DNA of 64,000 nucleotides, from NCBI RefSeq assembly GCF_022602565.1, contig NZ_JALBCV010000007.1:99085-163084 (forward strand). Reading direction: 5' to 3'. The position numbers and the translations under genes are program-made. The notes under the pieces were generated by a model that had not been told where the DNA came from, made no database searches, and saw only the letters and a list, made by a program, of their open reading frames with translations. Positions 1-9,403 of this stretch are shown piece by piece (position 1 is the stretch's first letter; each line of letters begins with the position of its first letter). Source of the DNA: Rosenbergiella metrosideri. Its GTDB lineage: Bacteria; Pseudomonadota; Gammaproteobacteria; Enterobacterales; Enterobacteriaceae.

Positions 1-1079
1 CAGAGATCACTGCTGATGTCGCTGAACCTCTCCAAGATATTGAAGAAATTGATAATAATGACGTATTGGGTACCGCCGAAGCGCAGCCTCAGAATAGTCT
101 GGAAGATGTGACCGAATTAGCGCCAATCGTGCCAGCCAAAGAACAAGAACGGCCGTCAAAAGAGGGTTTTTTCGCCCGTCTTAAGCGCAGTTTAGTCAAG
201 ACTCGGCAGAACTTAGGGAGCGGCTTCGTTGGGCTATTCCGTGGTAAAAAAATTGACGACGAGCTATTCGAAGAGCTTGAAGAACAATTACTTATCGCTG
301 ATGTCGGGATGGATACCACTCAAAAAATTATTCGCTCTTTAACGGCCCAAGCTAACCGTAAGCAGCTCAAAGATGCTGAAGCGCTGTATGGCATTCTCAA
401 AGAAGAGATGGCTGCAATCTTGCATAAAGTTGAACAACCATTGTCTGTTGAAGGGAAAAATCCATTTGTTATTCTAATGGTTGGTGTCAATGGCGTCGGT
501 AAGACCACTACCATTGGGAAGCTGGCTAAACAATATCAATCCGAGGGTAAGTCGGTCATGTTAGCGGCGGGAGATACCTTCCGAGCTGCAGCCGTCGAGC
601 AGCTACAAGTATGGGGCGAGCGTAATAATATTCCTGTTATTGCTCAACATACTGGCGCTGACTCTGCTTCGGTAATATTTGATGCCATTCAAGCGGCAAA
701 ATCTCGTGGCGTAGATATACTGATTGCTGACACTGCTGGACGTTTGCAAAATAAATCGCACTTAATGGAAGAGCTTAAGAAGATCACCCGTGTGATGGGC
801 CGTTTAGATGAAGATGCGCCGCATGAGGTGATGCTGACGCTCGATGCCAGTACTGGGCAGAATGCCATTAGCCAAGCTAAATTATTTAATGAAGCAGTGG
901 GACTCACTGGGATAAGTTTAACGAAACTCGATGGGACGGCGAAAGGCGGCGTGATTTTCAGTATTGCTGACCAATTTGGTATTCCCATTCGCTACATTGG
1001 TGTGGGCGAAGGAATTGATGACTTACGGCCATTCCAGGCTGAAGATTTTATAGAGGCGCTATTCGCCCGAGAGGAATAA
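1..1079 (+). CDS. ftsY: FtsY, signal recognition particle receptor GTPase (5' end outside window)
   Basis: Membrane-associated SRP receptor that docks ribosome-SRP complexes at the inner membrane for co-translational insertion. The frame is open from base 3, so the acidic N-terminal A domain is cut by the window edge; the TTG at 66 is an internal codon, not the start. The NG domain is complete: P-loop GVNGVGKTT at 483-509, DTFRAAAVEQL after it, DTAGR at 729-743, TKLDG at 921-935 and the GVGEGIDDLRPF closing motif. ftsE follows after 4 bases, the usual ftsYEX operon. Confidence 0.97.
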   Translation, partial: EITADVAEPLQDIEEIDNNDVLGTAEAQPQNSLEDVTELAPIVPAKEQERPSKEGFFARLKRSLVKTRQNLGSGFVGLFRGKKIDDELFEELEEQLLIADVGMDTTQKIIRSLTAQANRKQLKDAEALYGILKEEMAAILHKVEQPLSVEGKNPFVILMVGVNGVGKTTTIGKLAKQYQSEGKSVMLAAGDTFRAAAVEQLQVWGERNNIPVIAQHTGADSASVIFDAIQAAKSRGVDILIADTAGRLQNKSHLMEELKKITRVMGRLDEDAPHEVMLTLDASTGQNAISQAKLFNEAVGLTGISLTKLDGTAKGGVIFSIADQFGIPIRYIGVGEGIDDLRPFQAEDFIEALFAREE

Positions 1080-1083
1080 TGGA

Positions 1084-1746
1084 ATGATTCGCTTTGAAGA
1101 GGTCAGTAAAGCTTATTTAGGAGGGCGTCAGGCCCTTCAGGGCGTGGATTTTCATTTACGCCAAGGAGAAATGGCATTCCTAACCGGGCATTCTGGTGCA
1201 GGTAAGAGTACGTTACTCAAGCTGATTTGTGGCATTGAGCGGCCAAGCGCGGGCCAAATATGGTTTAGCGGGCACAACATTACCCGTCTCAAAAACAGTG
1301 AAATTCCGTTCTTGCGCCGTCAAATCGGAATGATCTTTCAGGATCACCACCTGCTGATGGATCGGACGGTGTATGACAACATCGCGATTCCACTGATTAT
1401 TTCTGGAGCCAGCGAAGAAGACATTCGACGCAGAGTCTCCGCAGCGCTTGATAAAGTGGGCCTATTGGATAAGGCAAGAAACTATCCGATTCAGCTCTCC
1501 GGGGGGGAGCAACAGAGGGTTGGTATCGCTCGTGCGGTAGTCAATAAACCGGCATTGCTGCTTGCGGATGAACCAACGGGTAACCTAGACCATGCGCTAT
1601 CGGAAGATATTTTACGCCTATTTGAAGAGTTTAACCGAGTAGGCGTGACAGTATTAATGGCGACGCACGATATTTCTCTTATCGCAAGACGTAACTATAA
1701 CGTGATGAATCTTAACCAAGGTCGGTTATACAGGGGCGAGGAATGA
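1084..1746 (+). CDS. ftsE: FtsE, cell-division ABC-type ATPase
   Basis: Cytoplasmic ATPase of the FtsEX complex, which links the divisome to periplasmic amidase activation through EnvC. The 220 residues match E. coli FtsE (222) throughout. Visible: Walker A GHSGAGKS at residues 35-42, ABC signature LSGGE at 138-142, Walker B LLLADEP at 158-164 and the switch histidine in ATHD. It overlaps ftsX by 4 bases (ATGA), so translation is probably coupled. Confidence 0.97.
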   Translation: MIRFEEVSKAYLGGRQALQGVDFHLRQGEMAFLTGHSGAGKSTLLKLICGIERPSAGQIWFSGHNITRLKNSEIPFLRRQIGMIFQDHHLLMDRTVYDNIAIPLIISGASEEDIRRRVSAALDKVGLLDKARNYPIQLSGGEQQRVGIARAVVNKPALLLADEPTGNLDHALSEDILRLFEEFNRVGVTVLMATHDISLIARRNYNVMNLNQGRLYRGEE

Positions 1747-2741
1747 AAGCGGCTAATAAATTAAATAAGCGCCTGAAAAAACCGGGAGCACCCAAACAAA
1801 AGAAAGTGTCTAAGCAGCGAGCTTTGCGTGGAGGCTGGCAAGAACAGTTGCATTACGCTTGGCGAGGAATGTTGGCTGATATGCTACGCCAGCCCTTGGC
1901 AACGCTGTTAACGGTCACCGTAATTGCTATCTCATTAACGTTACCTAGCGTCTGCTACATCGTGTGGAAGAACGTCGACCAAGCCGCTAAGCAATGGTAT
2001 CCAGCGCCTCAGCTAACCGTTTATCTTTCTAAAACCCTTGATGATAGCGCTGCGGAGAACGTCACTCAGCAACTAAAACAGTTGGAAGGCGTGCAGCACG
2101 TTGATTATCTCTCTCGTGAAGAAAGTTTAAGTGAGTTTCGTAATTGGTCAGGTTTCGGTGGCGCAATGGATATGCTAGAGCAGAATCCACTACCTGCCGT
2201 TGCCGTCGTGACCCCTAAGCTTGACTTCCAAAATGCGGATACCATGAACACGCTGCGTGATCGCATTACCAAGATGAACGGTATTGACGAAGTACGTATG
2301 GATGACAGTTGGTTTGCCCGACTCTCTGCATTGACCGGATTAGCAGGGCATGTCGCGTTAATGATTGGTATGTTGATGGTCGTCGCCGTCTTCTTAGTGA
2401 TCGGTAACAGTGTGAGGTTAAGTATTTTCTCTCGCCGCGATACGATAAATGTTCAGAAGCTCATTGGTGCTACCGACGGTTTCATCTTAAGACCCTTTGT
2501 GTATGGTGGGGCAATGCTCGGACTGAGTGGCGCATTCCTTTCACTCATTTTCTCTGAAATTTTGGTCTTCCGGTTAGAGTCGGTGGTATCACATGTCGCA
2601 TCGGTGTTTAGTGCCTCATTTGATCTTTCCGGCTTCTCATGGGACGAAGCGCTACTATTGCTATTAGTTTCAGCGATGATAGGCTGGTTAGCCGCTTGGC
2701 TAGCGACAGTACAGCATTTACGCCGTTTTACACCGGATTAA
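1743..2741 (+). CDS. ftsX: FtsX, divisome ABC-like membrane protein
   Basis: Membrane partner of FtsE; its periplasmic loop engages EnvC. The 332 residues (E. coli 352) begin with a Lys/Arg-rich cytoplasmic tail, then a membrane segment at about 51-75, a periplasmic domain to about 200, and three more segments near 203-223, 252-274 and 302-322, the FtsX-type permease pattern. The N-terminal tail is about 20 residues shorter than in E. coli. It starts inside the end of ftsE and closes the operon. Confidence 0.95.
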   Translation: MKAANKLNKRLKKPGAPKQKKVSKQRALRGGWQEQLHYAWRGMLADMLRQPLATLLTVTVIAISLTLPSVCYIVWKNVDQAAKQWYPAPQLTVYLSKTLDDSAAENVTQQLKQLEGVQHVDYLSREESLSEFRNWSGFGGAMDMLEQNPLPAVAVVTPKLDFQNADTMNTLRDRITKMNGIDEVRMDDSWFARLSALTGLAGHVALMIGMLMVVAVFLVIGNSVRLSIFSRRDTINVQKLIGATDGFILRPFVYGGAMLGLSGAFLSLIFSEILVFRLESVVSHVASVFSASFDLSGFSWDEALLLLLVSAMIGWLAAWLATVQHLRRFTPD

Positions 2742-2823
2742 CGCACAGAAATATTTTTTGTTATACTATTATTTGTTATCAGGCCGACGCTGTCGGCATT
2801 GCAGGGATAAACGCTAGAATAAA

Positions 2824-2868
2824 TTATTCACAAGAAATAATGAACCTGTGGATAAGTTTGTGCTCTAA
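2824..2868 (+). promoter_or_regulatory. rpoH upstream region: sigma-E-type promoter with two DnaA boxes
   Basis: Seen: a -35-like GAACCT at 2842-2847, 16 bases, then TCTAA at 2864-2868, fitting the sigma-E pattern GGAACTT-N16-TCNNA. Two 9-mers fit the DnaA box TTATNCACA: TTATTCACA at 2824-2832 and, inverted, TGTGGATAA at 2847-2855, the latter inside the promoter spacer. The E. coli rpoH P3 promoter has the same combination, and DnaA represses rpoH there. Regulation by DnaA here is inferred from that match. Confidence 0.8.
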
Positions 2869-2964
2869 TCCTATAGCACCAGCTGTTTAGGGTGATCAAC
2901 CAACGCTAGCGTTAGGGTTTAGTCTGTTTAAGGATGAACAGCATAATTAATTGAGAGGGTTTGA

Positions 2965-3822
2965 ATGACCAACGAAATGCAAGCTTTAGCTATTGCTCCT
3001 TTAGGTAATCTGGATGCTTACGTCCGAGCTGCCAACGGCTGTCCGATGCTGTCGGCCGAAGAGGAAAAAGCATTAGCAGAACGGCTGCATTACCAGTCTG
3101 ATCTGGATGCAGCGAAAAAGCTGATCCTGTCACATCTGCGGTTTGTGGTTCACATTGCTCGGAACTATTCTGGTTACGGTCTGCCTCAGGCTGACCTCAT
3201 TCAAGAAGGTAATATCGGTCTAATGAAGGCAGTACGTCGCTTCAATCCAGAAGTTGGCGTAAGGTTGGTATCCTTCGCTGTGCACTGGATCAAAGCGGAA
3301 ATCCACGAGTACGTGTTACGTAACTGGCGTATTGTTAAAGTTGCGACCACTAAAGCACAACGTAAGTTATTCTTTAATTTGCGTAAAACCAAACAACGTC
3401 TCGGTTGGTTTAACCAAGATGAAGTTGAAATGGTCGCACGTGAGTTAGGGGTAAGCAGTAAAGATGTGCGTGAGATGGAATCTCGGATGGCTGCCCAAGA
3501 TATGACCTTCGACCTCACTTCTGACGATGATAATGCAGAAGGTAAGTCGCAGGCGCCAGTACTTTATCTTCAAGATAAAACCTCTGACTTTGCGGACGGT
3601 ATCGAGGAAGATAACTGGGATTCGCACGCAGCAGACAAGCTCAGTGATGCGATGATGACGCTTGATGAGCGGAGTCAAAATATCATCCGTGCTCGCTGGT
3701 TGGACGACGACAATAAGATTACCCTACAAGAGTTAGCTGATCAGTATGGGGTGTCGGCAGAACGAGTTCGCCAACTTGAAAAAAATGCGATGAAAAAGCT
3801 ACGTGTTGCTATCGAAGCATAG
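2965..3822 (+). CDS. rpoH: RpoH, heat-shock sigma factor sigma-32
   Basis: Alternative sigma factor that directs RNA polymerase to chaperone and protease promoters. The 285 residues match E. coli (284). Visible: region 2 with [17 protein letters not shown] at about 77-93, the RpoH box QRKLFFNLR at 132-140 (chaperone/FtsH control region), and a C-terminal region 4 helix-turn-helix ending [25 protein letters not shown] Shine-Dalgarno precedes ATG 2965. In E. coli the 5' mRNA is a thermosensor; I did not fold this one. Confidence 0.98.
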   Translation: MTNEMQALAIAPLGNLDAYVRAANGCPMLSAEEEKALAERLHYQSDLDAAKKLILSHLRFVVHIARNYSGYGLPQADLIQEGNIGLMKAVRRFNPEVGVRLVSFAVHWIKAEIHEYVLRNWRIVKVATTKAQRKLFFNLRKTKQRLGWFNQDEVEMVARELGVSSKDVREMESRMAAQDMTFDLTSDDDNAEGKSQAPVLYLQDKTSDFADGIEEDNWDSHAADKLSDAMMTLDERSQNIIRARWLDDDNKITLQELADQYGVSAERVRQLEKNAMKKLRVAIEA

Positions 3823-3840
3823 TGATATAACCTTATGATT

Positions 3841-3869
3841 AAAGGAGATGCTCAGCCATCTCCTTTTTT
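3841..3869 (+). terminator. Rho-independent terminator of rpoH
   Basis: Perfect 10-bp stem AAAGGAGATG (3841-3850) / CATCTCCTTT (3857-3866) with loop CTCAGC and a T-run, 19 bases after the rpoH stop. Confidence 0.93.
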
Positions 3870-3886
3870 ATGCGCTAAAAACCTTA

Positions 3887-3940
3887 CTGTCATAAAACTG
3901 CCTTTAATCTGTCCTTTTTCTGTCACGCTCCGCTGTCATG
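3887..3940 (+). promoter_or_regulatory. Tandem Pho boxes (PhoB sites) upstream of ugpB
   Basis: CTG(T/C)C half-sites recur at exactly 11-base steps: 3887 (CTGTCATA), 3898 (CTGCCTTT), 3909 (CTGTCCTT) and 3920 (CTGTCACG), with a fifth CTGTCATG at 3933. This is two adjacent 18-bp Pho boxes of the form CTGTCATA-AAAC-TGTCA. PhoB-activated ugp expression under phosphate starvation is established in E. coli; here it is inferred from the boxes 50-100 bases before ugpB. Confidence 0.9.
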
Positions 3941-3989
3941 GTTATGACCAATATTTGTCATCGTTTATTGCATCTATTGGGATATCACT

Positions 3990-5306
3990 ATGTTACCAAC
4001 GACTATACGCCATTCACTTTTTGCGCTGTGTTTCGCCACCTTTATCCCTTGCGCGAATGCCTCGGTAGACATTCCTTTCTGGCACTCGATGGAAGGAGAG
4101 CTAGGGGCTGAGGTCGATAGCCTTGCGCAGCGATTTAACCTAACACACAGTCAGTATCATATTTCGCCAGTTTATAAAGGTAACTATTCACAAAGCTTGG
4201 CATCGGGTATCGCTGCCATCCGTGCGGGCCATGCGCCTGCCTTATTACAAGTCTATGAAGTGGGCACCTCCACCATGATGGCCTCCCATGCTATCGTTCC
4301 TGTTTGGCAATTATTCCAACAAACAAAAGTCCCGTTAGATGAACAGCAATTTGTCCCCTCAATAGTCAGTTATTACTCTGATGCTAAAACGGGCCACATG
4401 GTTGCCGAGCCCTTTAATAGCTCGACACCTGTTTTGTATTTTAATAAAGAGGCTTTTAAACGTGCTGGGCTTGATCCCAATAAAGCCCCCTCAACATGGC
4501 AAGAACTTGAGGCCGATGCCATAGCATTAAAGAAAGCTGGACAAGCATGCAGCTACAGCAGTGGGTGGCAAGGCTGGATCCAGTTGGAAGAATTCAGTGC
4601 ATGGAATGGGTTACCAGTTGCTACCGCGAATAATGGCTTCGATAGTACGGATGTGCGACTGCTCTTCAATGGACCTTTACAAGTTCAACATATCGAACAA
4701 TTGGCCCGTATGAAGAATGCTGGAACCTTTAGTTATCTCGGAAGAACGGATGAGCCGACCAAAGCATTTTATTCAGGAGACTGTGCCATGATCACGGCCT
4801 CTTCTGGCTCATTGGCTGATATTAAACATGCCGCAAAATTTGACTATGGTGTCGCGCCGATGCCTTACCAACAAGGAACGCCTCATGCCCCCCAAAACGC
4901 CATCATCGGCGGAGCAAGCTTATGGGTGACGAAAGGCCAAACGCCTGAGGTATATCAAGGCGTCGCAGAATTTCTTAAGTTTTTGACCCAGTCCGATATT
5001 GCCGCAGAGTGGCACCAAAAAACCGGCTATTTACCGGTTACAACAGCGGCCTATCAACTCTCGCAACAACAAGGTTTTTATCGCCGTAATCCGGAAGCAG
5101 AAACCGCCATTAAACAGATGTTGAACAAAGACCCCTTGCCCTATACCAAGGGATTACGCCTAGGCAATATGCCGCAAATACGCGCTATCGTCGATGAAGA
5201 GTTAGAGTCTGTGTGGACGGGTAAGAAAACCGCTAAAGCGGCGTTAGACAGTGCGGTCAACCGCGGCAATCAGCAATTACAGCGTTTTCATCAGCAAGTA
5301 AACTAA
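3990..5306 (+). CDS. ugpB: UgpB, periplasmic sn-glycerol-3-phosphate binding protein
   Basis: Substrate-binding protein of the UgpBAEC ABC importer for glycerol-3-phosphate and glycerophosphodiesters. 438 residues, the same as E. coli UgpB. Signal peptide at about 1-24 ending PCANA; mature part begins with the family stretch [12 protein letters not shown]. The C-terminal [23 protein letters not shown] block is nearly identical to E. coli. First gene of ugpBAECQ, behind the Pho boxes. The liv genes that separate rpoH from ugp in E. coli are absent. Confidence 0.97.
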   Translation: MLPTTIRHSLFALCFATFIPCANASVDIPFWHSMEGELGAEVDSLAQRFNLTHSQYHISPVYKGNYSQSLASGIAAIRAGHAPALLQVYEVGTSTMMASHAIVPVWQLFQQTKVPLDEQQFVPSIVSYYSDAKTGHMVAEPFNSSTPVLYFNKEAFKRAGLDPNKAPSTWQELEADAIALKKAGQACSYSSGWQGWIQLEEFSAWNGLPVATANNGFDSTDVRLLFNGPLQVQHIEQLARMKNAGTFSYLGRTDEPTKAFYSGDCAMITASSGSLADIKHAAKFDYGVAPMPYQQGTPHAPQNAIIGGASLWVTKGQTPEVYQGVAEFLKFLTQSDIAAEWHQKTGYLPVTTAAYQLSQQQGFYRRNPEAETAIKQMLNKDPLPYTKGLRLGNMPQIRAIVDEELESVWTGKKTAKAALDSAVNRGNQQLQRFHQQVN

Positions 5307-5310
5307 AGCG

Positions 5311-5330
5311 TGGAGAGGGCAACCTCTCCA
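5311..5330 (+). other. Intercistronic stem-loop between ugpB and ugpA
   Basis: Perfect 8-bp hairpin TGGAGAGG/CCTCTCCA with a GCAA tetraloop (GNRA type), 4 bases after the ugpB stop and without a following T-run. It could stabilise the ugpB transcript or lower downstream expression, as intercistronic hairpins do after other binding-protein genes; that role is inference. Confidence 0.65.
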
Positions 5331-5350
5331 ACTGTTTAAGAGACTCCGTT

Positions 5351-6241
5351 ATGGCGACTTCTTTACCTCCTACCTTTAAGTCATCAGTACTTCCCTATCT
5401 ATTGGTGATGCCCCAGCTGGTCATTACCCTTATATTTTTTCTATGGCCGGCAGCACAAGCATTGTGGTCATCGTTACAGACCAGCGATCCTTTCGGCTTT
5501 AGCAGTCGCTTCAGTGGCTGGCTAAATTTCCAAAACCTTTTTGACGATCCTTATTACCTTGAGTCCTTTAAAACAACGTTTATTTTCAGTGGACTCGTGA
5601 CGGGGTCGGGCTTAGTCATTGCATTAGTATTGGCGGCACTGGTGAACCACATATGGCGGGGGAAAAAATGTTATCAAACGCTCTTTTTATTACCCTATGC
5701 TATCGCCCCCGCCATTGCTGCGGTGATGTGGCTGTTCTTGTTCAGCCCAGGGCCAGGTATTGTCAGTCACTGGTTAGGCCAATTGGGCTACCATTGGAAC
5801 AGCGCGCAAAATAGCCAGCAGGCATTATTTCTAGTGGTTCTCGCGTCGGTATGGCAACAGATCAGTTATAACTTTCTGTTCTTTTTTGCCGCGCTACAGT
5901 CGATTCCACGTTCGTTGATAGAAGCTGCAGCACTTGATGGCGCAGGGCCAATCCGACGCTTTATCCATATTGCCTTACCTTTGATGGCACCGGTCTCGTT
6001 CTTCTTGTTGGTCGTGAATATTATTTATGCTTTCTTTGATACTTTCCCAGAGATTGACGCGATCACTCAGGGAGGGCCTGTCCAAGCGACAACGACCTTA
6101 ATTTATAAAATCTATCGAGAGGGATTTACGGGATTAGACCTTGGCTCCTCAGCCGCTCAGTCCGTCATTCTGATGGCAATAGTCATTTTATTGACTGTCG
6201 CCCAGTTTAGGTTTATCGACCGTAAGGTACGTTATCAATGA
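5351..6241 (+). CDS. ugpA: UgpA, glycerol-3-phosphate ABC permease
   Basis: One of two membrane permeases of the Ugp importer. 296 residues (E. coli 295), six predicted membrane segments, and the cytoplasmic EAA loop [20 protein letters not shown] that contacts UgpC. Its last 4 bases overlap the ugpE start (ATGA), so the two permeases are translationally coupled. Confidence 0.96.
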   Translation: MATSLPPTFKSSVLPYLLVMPQLVITLIFFLWPAAQALWSSLQTSDPFGFSSRFSGWLNFQNLFDDPYYLESFKTTFIFSGLVTGSGLVIALVLAALVNHIWRGKKCYQTLFLLPYAIAPAIAAVMWLFLFSPGPGIVSHWLGQLGYHWNSAQNSQQALFLVVLASVWQQISYNFLFFFAALQSIPRSLIEAAALDGAGPIRRFIHIALPLMAPVSFFLLVVNIIYAFFDTFPEIDAITQGGPVQATTTLIYKIYREGFTGLDLGSSAAQSVILMAIVILLTVAQFRFIDRKVRYQ

Positions 6242-7083
6242 TTGAACAGCATCGAAAACTAACGATTTTCAGCCATCTTGTACTCTGGCTATCGGGATTG
6301 GTTATCCTTTTTCCTCTTTACATTGTGGTGGTTACCGCGACACTCAGTGATCAGCAAGCGGCACAAATGCCGCTCCCTCTAACTCCTGGCGGACACTTTA
6401 TCGAGAATATCCAGCAATTGCTGGTACAAGGTGTCGGTGGCCAAAATCTGCCGCTTTACCACCTCCTGTTCAATAGCTTACTGATGGCTTTAGGGATTAC
6501 CGCAGGCAAGATAGTCATCTCCACGCTTTCGGCTTTTGCGCTGGTCTGGTTTAGGTTCCCTTTCCGCAACCTCTGCTTTTGGCTCATTTTCATTACGTTA
6601 ATGTTACCTGTGGAAGTACGTATTTTTCCGACGGTGAGTATTGTGACGCAGTTGGGGATGGATAATAGCTTTGCTGGGCTGATTTTACCGATGTTAGCTT
6701 CGGCTACTGCGACGTTTTTATTGCGGCAGTACTTCCTTTCCTTACCACATGAACTGATGGAAGCGGCACGTATTGATGGTGCGAGCCCATGGCAATTTTT
6801 TATCCATATTGTATTGCCTCTTTCGAAGACGCCTTTAGCCGCCTTGTTCGTGATTATTTTTATTTTTGGTTGGAATCAGTACTTATGGCCATTGGTGATT
6901 ACCAGTGATAGCCATGTGACGACTGCTGTCGCCGCTATTCGCGGCATGATTAGCAGTGGGGACGGGGTATCCCACTGGAATCAAGTCATGACGGCGGTCT
7001 TGTTGACTTTACTGCCTCCTTTAATGGTCGTCCTGGTCATGCAAAAAGCCTTTGTTCAAGGATTAGTTGAGAGTGAGAAATAA
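6238..7083 (+). CDS. ugpE: UgpE, glycerol-3-phosphate ABC permease
   Basis: Second permease of the Ugp importer; 281 residues, the E. coli length. Six hydrophobic segments are readable and the EAA loop [20 protein letters not shown] lies in the second half. Binding-protein-dependent transport family (MalFG type). ugpC starts 3 bases after its stop. Confidence 0.96.
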   Translation: MIEQHRKLTIFSHLVLWLSGLVILFPLYIVVVTATLSDQQAAQMPLPLTPGGHFIENIQQLLVQGVGGQNLPLYHLLFNSLLMALGITAGKIVISTLSAFALVWFRFPFRNLCFWLIFITLMLPVEVRIFPTVSIVTQLGMDNSFAGLILPMLASATATFLLRQYFLSLPHELMEAARIDGASPWQFFIHIVLPLSKTPLAALFVIIFIFGWNQYLWPLVITSDSHVTTAVAAIRGMISSGDGVSHWNQVMTAVLLTLLPPLMVVLVMQKAFVQGLVESEK

Positions 7084-7086
7084 GTG

Positions 7087-8169
7087 ATGGCAAGTGTACA
7101 ACTGCAAGCGTTAACCAAAAGCTATGATGGTAAGCACCAGATCATTAAGCCACTTAATGCGATAATTAACCCTGGCGAATTTGTGGTGATTATCGGTCCT
7201 TCAGGTTGTGGAAAGTCGACATTATTACGGATGGTTGCTGGACTCGAAACCGCAACCAGCGGTGATGTCTGGATTAATGATCAGCGTATGACGGATAAAG
7301 CGCCCAAAGAGCGCCAAGTCGCGATGGTTTTTCAAAATTATGCACTTTACCCCCATATGACGGTTGAGCAGAATATGGGCTATGGACTTAAGATCCGGGG
7401 CATGGGTAAGGCTGAGATCCGTCAACGTGTTCTGACGGTAGCGAAAAGCTTAGAGCTTGATTTACTGCTCTCGCGACGCCCTCGAGAGCTATCGGGAGGG
7501 CAACGCCAACGTGTCGCAATGGGAAGAGCCATCATACGCGAACCCTCAGTCTTTTTATTCGATGAGCCGCTGTCCAATTTGGATGCTCGATTACGTGGGC
7601 AGATGCGCCTCGAACTCCAGCGATTACATCAACGCTTGAATATAACCAGTTTGTACGTCACGCATGACCAAGTTGAGGCCATGACCTTGGCAGATCGTGT
7701 ACTGGTTATGAACAAAGGCGTTGTGGAACAATTTGGTTCGCCCAGTGAAGTTTACCAGCGACCACAATCTACTTTTGTCGCCAGCTTTTTAGGTGCGCCC
7801 GCGATGAACTTACTTTCTGCTGAACTCTGCGGGGACGGTAACACGTGGAGAATAGAGAGCCGTTTTTCTCTTCCCATAGGTTCCTTGGCAATTAAACCTA
7901 ACAAGCCGTCAGTAACGCTCGGTATACGTCCAGAACATATTAAGGTTGAGTCAGTTACCAAAAACGGGGACGGCATAATAATTGAAGTCGATGCGGTAGA
8001 AATGCTCGGTGCTGATAATATCATTCATGGTAAAATTGGAACGCAACCTTTAGTGATTCGTGCTGCGCAATCGATCAGCCCAAAAGTAGGCGAACTGATA
8101 AGGGTGACGTTACCCGCCGATGCCTTACATTATTTTGATACCACCTCAGGACAGCGTTTAGATGACTAA
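7087..8169 (+). CDS. ugpC: UgpC, glycerol-3-phosphate ABC ATPase
   Basis: ATP-binding subunit of the Ugp importer. ATG 7087 is preferred to the in-frame GTG at 7084, giving [15 protein letters not shown], which aligns with the E. coli N terminus. Visible: Walker [10 protein letters not shown], signature [14 protein letters not shown], Walker [12 protein letters not shown], switch His in THDQ, then a TOBE-type C-terminal domain with [10 protein letters not shown]. 360 residues against 356 in E. coli. Overlaps ugpQ by 8 bases. Confidence 0.96.
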   Translation: MASVQLQALTKSYDGKHQIIKPLNAIINPGEFVVIIGPSGCGKSTLLRMVAGLETATSGDVWINDQRMTDKAPKERQVAMVFQNYALYPHMTVEQNMGYGLKIRGMGKAEIRQRVLTVAKSLELDLLLSRRPRELSGGQRQRVAMGRAIIREPSVFLFDEPLSNLDARLRGQMRLELQRLHQRLNITSLYVTHDQVEAMTLADRVLVMNKGVVEQFGSPSEVYQRPQSTFVASFLGAPAMNLLSAELCGDGNTWRIESRFSLPIGSLAIKPNKPSVTLGIRPEHIKVESVTKNGDGIIIEVDAVEMLGADNIIHGKIGTQPLVIRAAQSISPKVGELIRVTLPADALHYFDTTSGQRLDD

Positions 8170-8908
8170 TGAAGATTGGCCCTACCCAAGAATTGTCGCT
8201 CATCGGGGCGGAGGAAATTTAGCACCAGAGAATACCCTAGCGGCCATAGACTGCGGATATCGTTATGGTCATACCATGATTGAGTTTGACGCTAAACTCT
8301 CAGCTGATCAGCAAGTCTTTTTACTTCACGATGATACCCTCACTCGTACGAGTCATTCCCAAGGGGTAGCAGGTGAGATGGTTTGGGAGACCTTACAACA
8401 GGTAGATGCTGGCTCATGGTTTTCTGAGCAGTTTGCAGGAGAGGGACTGGCACATCTTGCTGATGTCGCGAAACGTTGTCAGCAATATGGACTCTTCGCC
8501 AATATCGAAATTAAACCGACAACAGGTTTAGAAGCCGCTACCGGTACCTTGGTTGCCCGCGCCGCGGCCGACTATTGGCGAGAGATGACGGCACCGCTAC
8601 TGTCTTCATTTTCTTTTACTGCGCTATTTGCCGCTATGCAGGAACGGCCAGATCTTCCCCGTGGTTACTTAATGCATGAGTGGCAGGACGATTGGCTGAA
8701 GACTACTCAGCAATTAGCTTGCGTCTCCCTGCATCTCAATTATCGTCTATTAACCCCAGAACGAATTATGCAAATTAAGCAGGCGGGGTTGCATATTCTT
8801 GCTTATACCGTCAACGACCCGCATAAGGCTCGCGCATTATTAGACCTTGGAGTGGATGCAATTTGTACAGATTGTATCGATCAGATTGGCCCACATTTCC
8901 CCAATTAG
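8162..8908 (+). CDS. ugpQ: UgpQ, cytosolic glycerophosphodiester phosphodiesterase
   Basis: Hydrolyses glycerophosphodiesters brought in by Ugp to glycerol-3-phosphate and an alcohol. 248 residues (E. coli 247), no signal peptide. GDPD-family motifs: [12 protein letters not shown] near the N terminus with the catalytic His, [18 protein letters not shown] with metal-binding acids and the second His, and NIEIKPT. Last gene of the operon. Its stop overlaps by 4 bases the stop of the convergent yhhA-like gene. Confidence 0.95.
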   Translation: MTNEDWPYPRIVAHRGGGNLAPENTLAAIDCGYRYGHTMIEFDAKLSADQQVFLLHDDTLTRTSHSQGVAGEMVWETLQQVDAGSWFSEQFAGEGLAHLADVAKRCQQYGLFANIEIKPTTGLEAATGTLVARAAADYWREMTAPLLSSFSFTALFAAMQERPDLPRGYLMHEWQDDWLKTTQQLACVSLHLNYRLLTPERIMQIKQAGLHILAYTVNDPHKARALLDLGVDAICTDCIDQIGPHFPN

Positions 8909-9153
8909 GGTTGGTCTTCTTGGACTTTACGTAACATTTTCTGTTGATGGAGCTCATTTTCTTGCTGTAGTTGTTGAGCACTATTTTGTTGTTCTAGCTG
9001 GAGTTGTTGGGAGTGAAGCTGCTGCTGTGTGGACATCTGGTTTTGCAAACGCTGCTGGGTTACCGAAGGCGATAGCGGCGATGGCGTTGAGAGATTGTTA
9101 GCAAAGGCCGCTATAGAATTGAGTAGCACCATCAGGACACATAATCTTTTCAT
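8905..9153 (-). CDS. yhhA: YhhA-like secreted Gln-rich small protein (DUF2756-like)
   Basis: 82 residues from ATG 9153, chosen because a GAGG Shine-Dalgarno lies 8 bases upstream and [18 protein letters not shown] reads as a signal peptide; a longer frame adds 20 unconvincing hydrophobic residues. The mature part is a Gln-rich, coiled-coil-like stretch ([14 protein letters not shown]). E. coli yhhA encodes a similar secreted Gln-rich protein near ugpQ. Function unknown; the assignment rests on position and composition more than identity. E. coli ggt, which lies between the two, is absent. Confidence 0.6.
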   Translation of the reverse strand: MKRLCVLMVLLNSIAAFANNLSTPSPLSPSVTQQRLQNQMSTQQQLHSQQLQLEQQNSAQQLQQENELHQQKMLRKVQEDQP

Positions 9154-9184
9154 AAAAAAAACCTCAATTATTTTTATAATGTTA

Positions 9185-9213
9185 TTGCAAATGATAATGA
9201 TTGCGATTAACAT
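9185..9213 (+). promoter_or_regulatory. ryhB promoter with Fur box
   Basis: A -35 TTGCAA at 9185-9190 and a -10 TAACAT at 9208-9213 are spaced 17 bp. Between and over them, 9193-9211 matches the Fur box GATAATGATAATCATTATC at 14 of 19 positions (first nine exact). This is the arrangement that gives iron-dependent repression of ryhB. Confidence 0.8.
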
Positions 9214-9219
9214 TCAGTT

Positions 9220-9304
9220 GTTCCGATGAGACTGACACTCAACGGAACACGACATTGCTCACATTGCTTCCAGTATTTAGCCAGCCTCGTGCTGGCTTTT
9301 TTTT
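9220..9304 (+). ncRNA. ryhB: RyhB, iron-responsive small regulatory RNA
   Basis: The Hfq-dependent sRNA that represses mRNAs for iron-using proteins when iron is scarce. Bases 9249-9275 carry the RyhB seed region (ACGACATTGCTCACATTGC then TTCCAGTATT), essentially as in E. coli, followed by terminator stem AGCCAGC (9279-9285) / GCTGGCT (9291-9297) and a T-run. The 5' half is diverged in sequence but still folds: TTCCG..GAG pairs with CTC..CGGAA over 9221-9246. Three bases present before the E. coli terminator are missing. The 5' end is inferred from the -10 position. Confidence 0.93.
9279..9304 (+). terminator. RyhB intrinsic terminator
   Basis: 7-bp stem AGCCAGC/GCTGGCT with loop CTCGT followed by about nine T; it forms the 3' end of RyhB and the Hfq-binding U-tail. 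Confidence 0.93.
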
Positions 9305-9403
9305 TCACTGTTATTCATAAATTTTGAATAGAGCGGTGAAGTTTTTCAGCTATTCTTTTTCTCAACATCTCTTCAAACTATAGAAAATATTGAGGAGGTT
9401 TCC

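Noticed and set aside
3835-4068. 77-codon open frame between rpoH and ugpB
   Set aside because: Covers the rpoH terminator, the Pho boxes and the ugpB signal-peptide region; no ribosome site.
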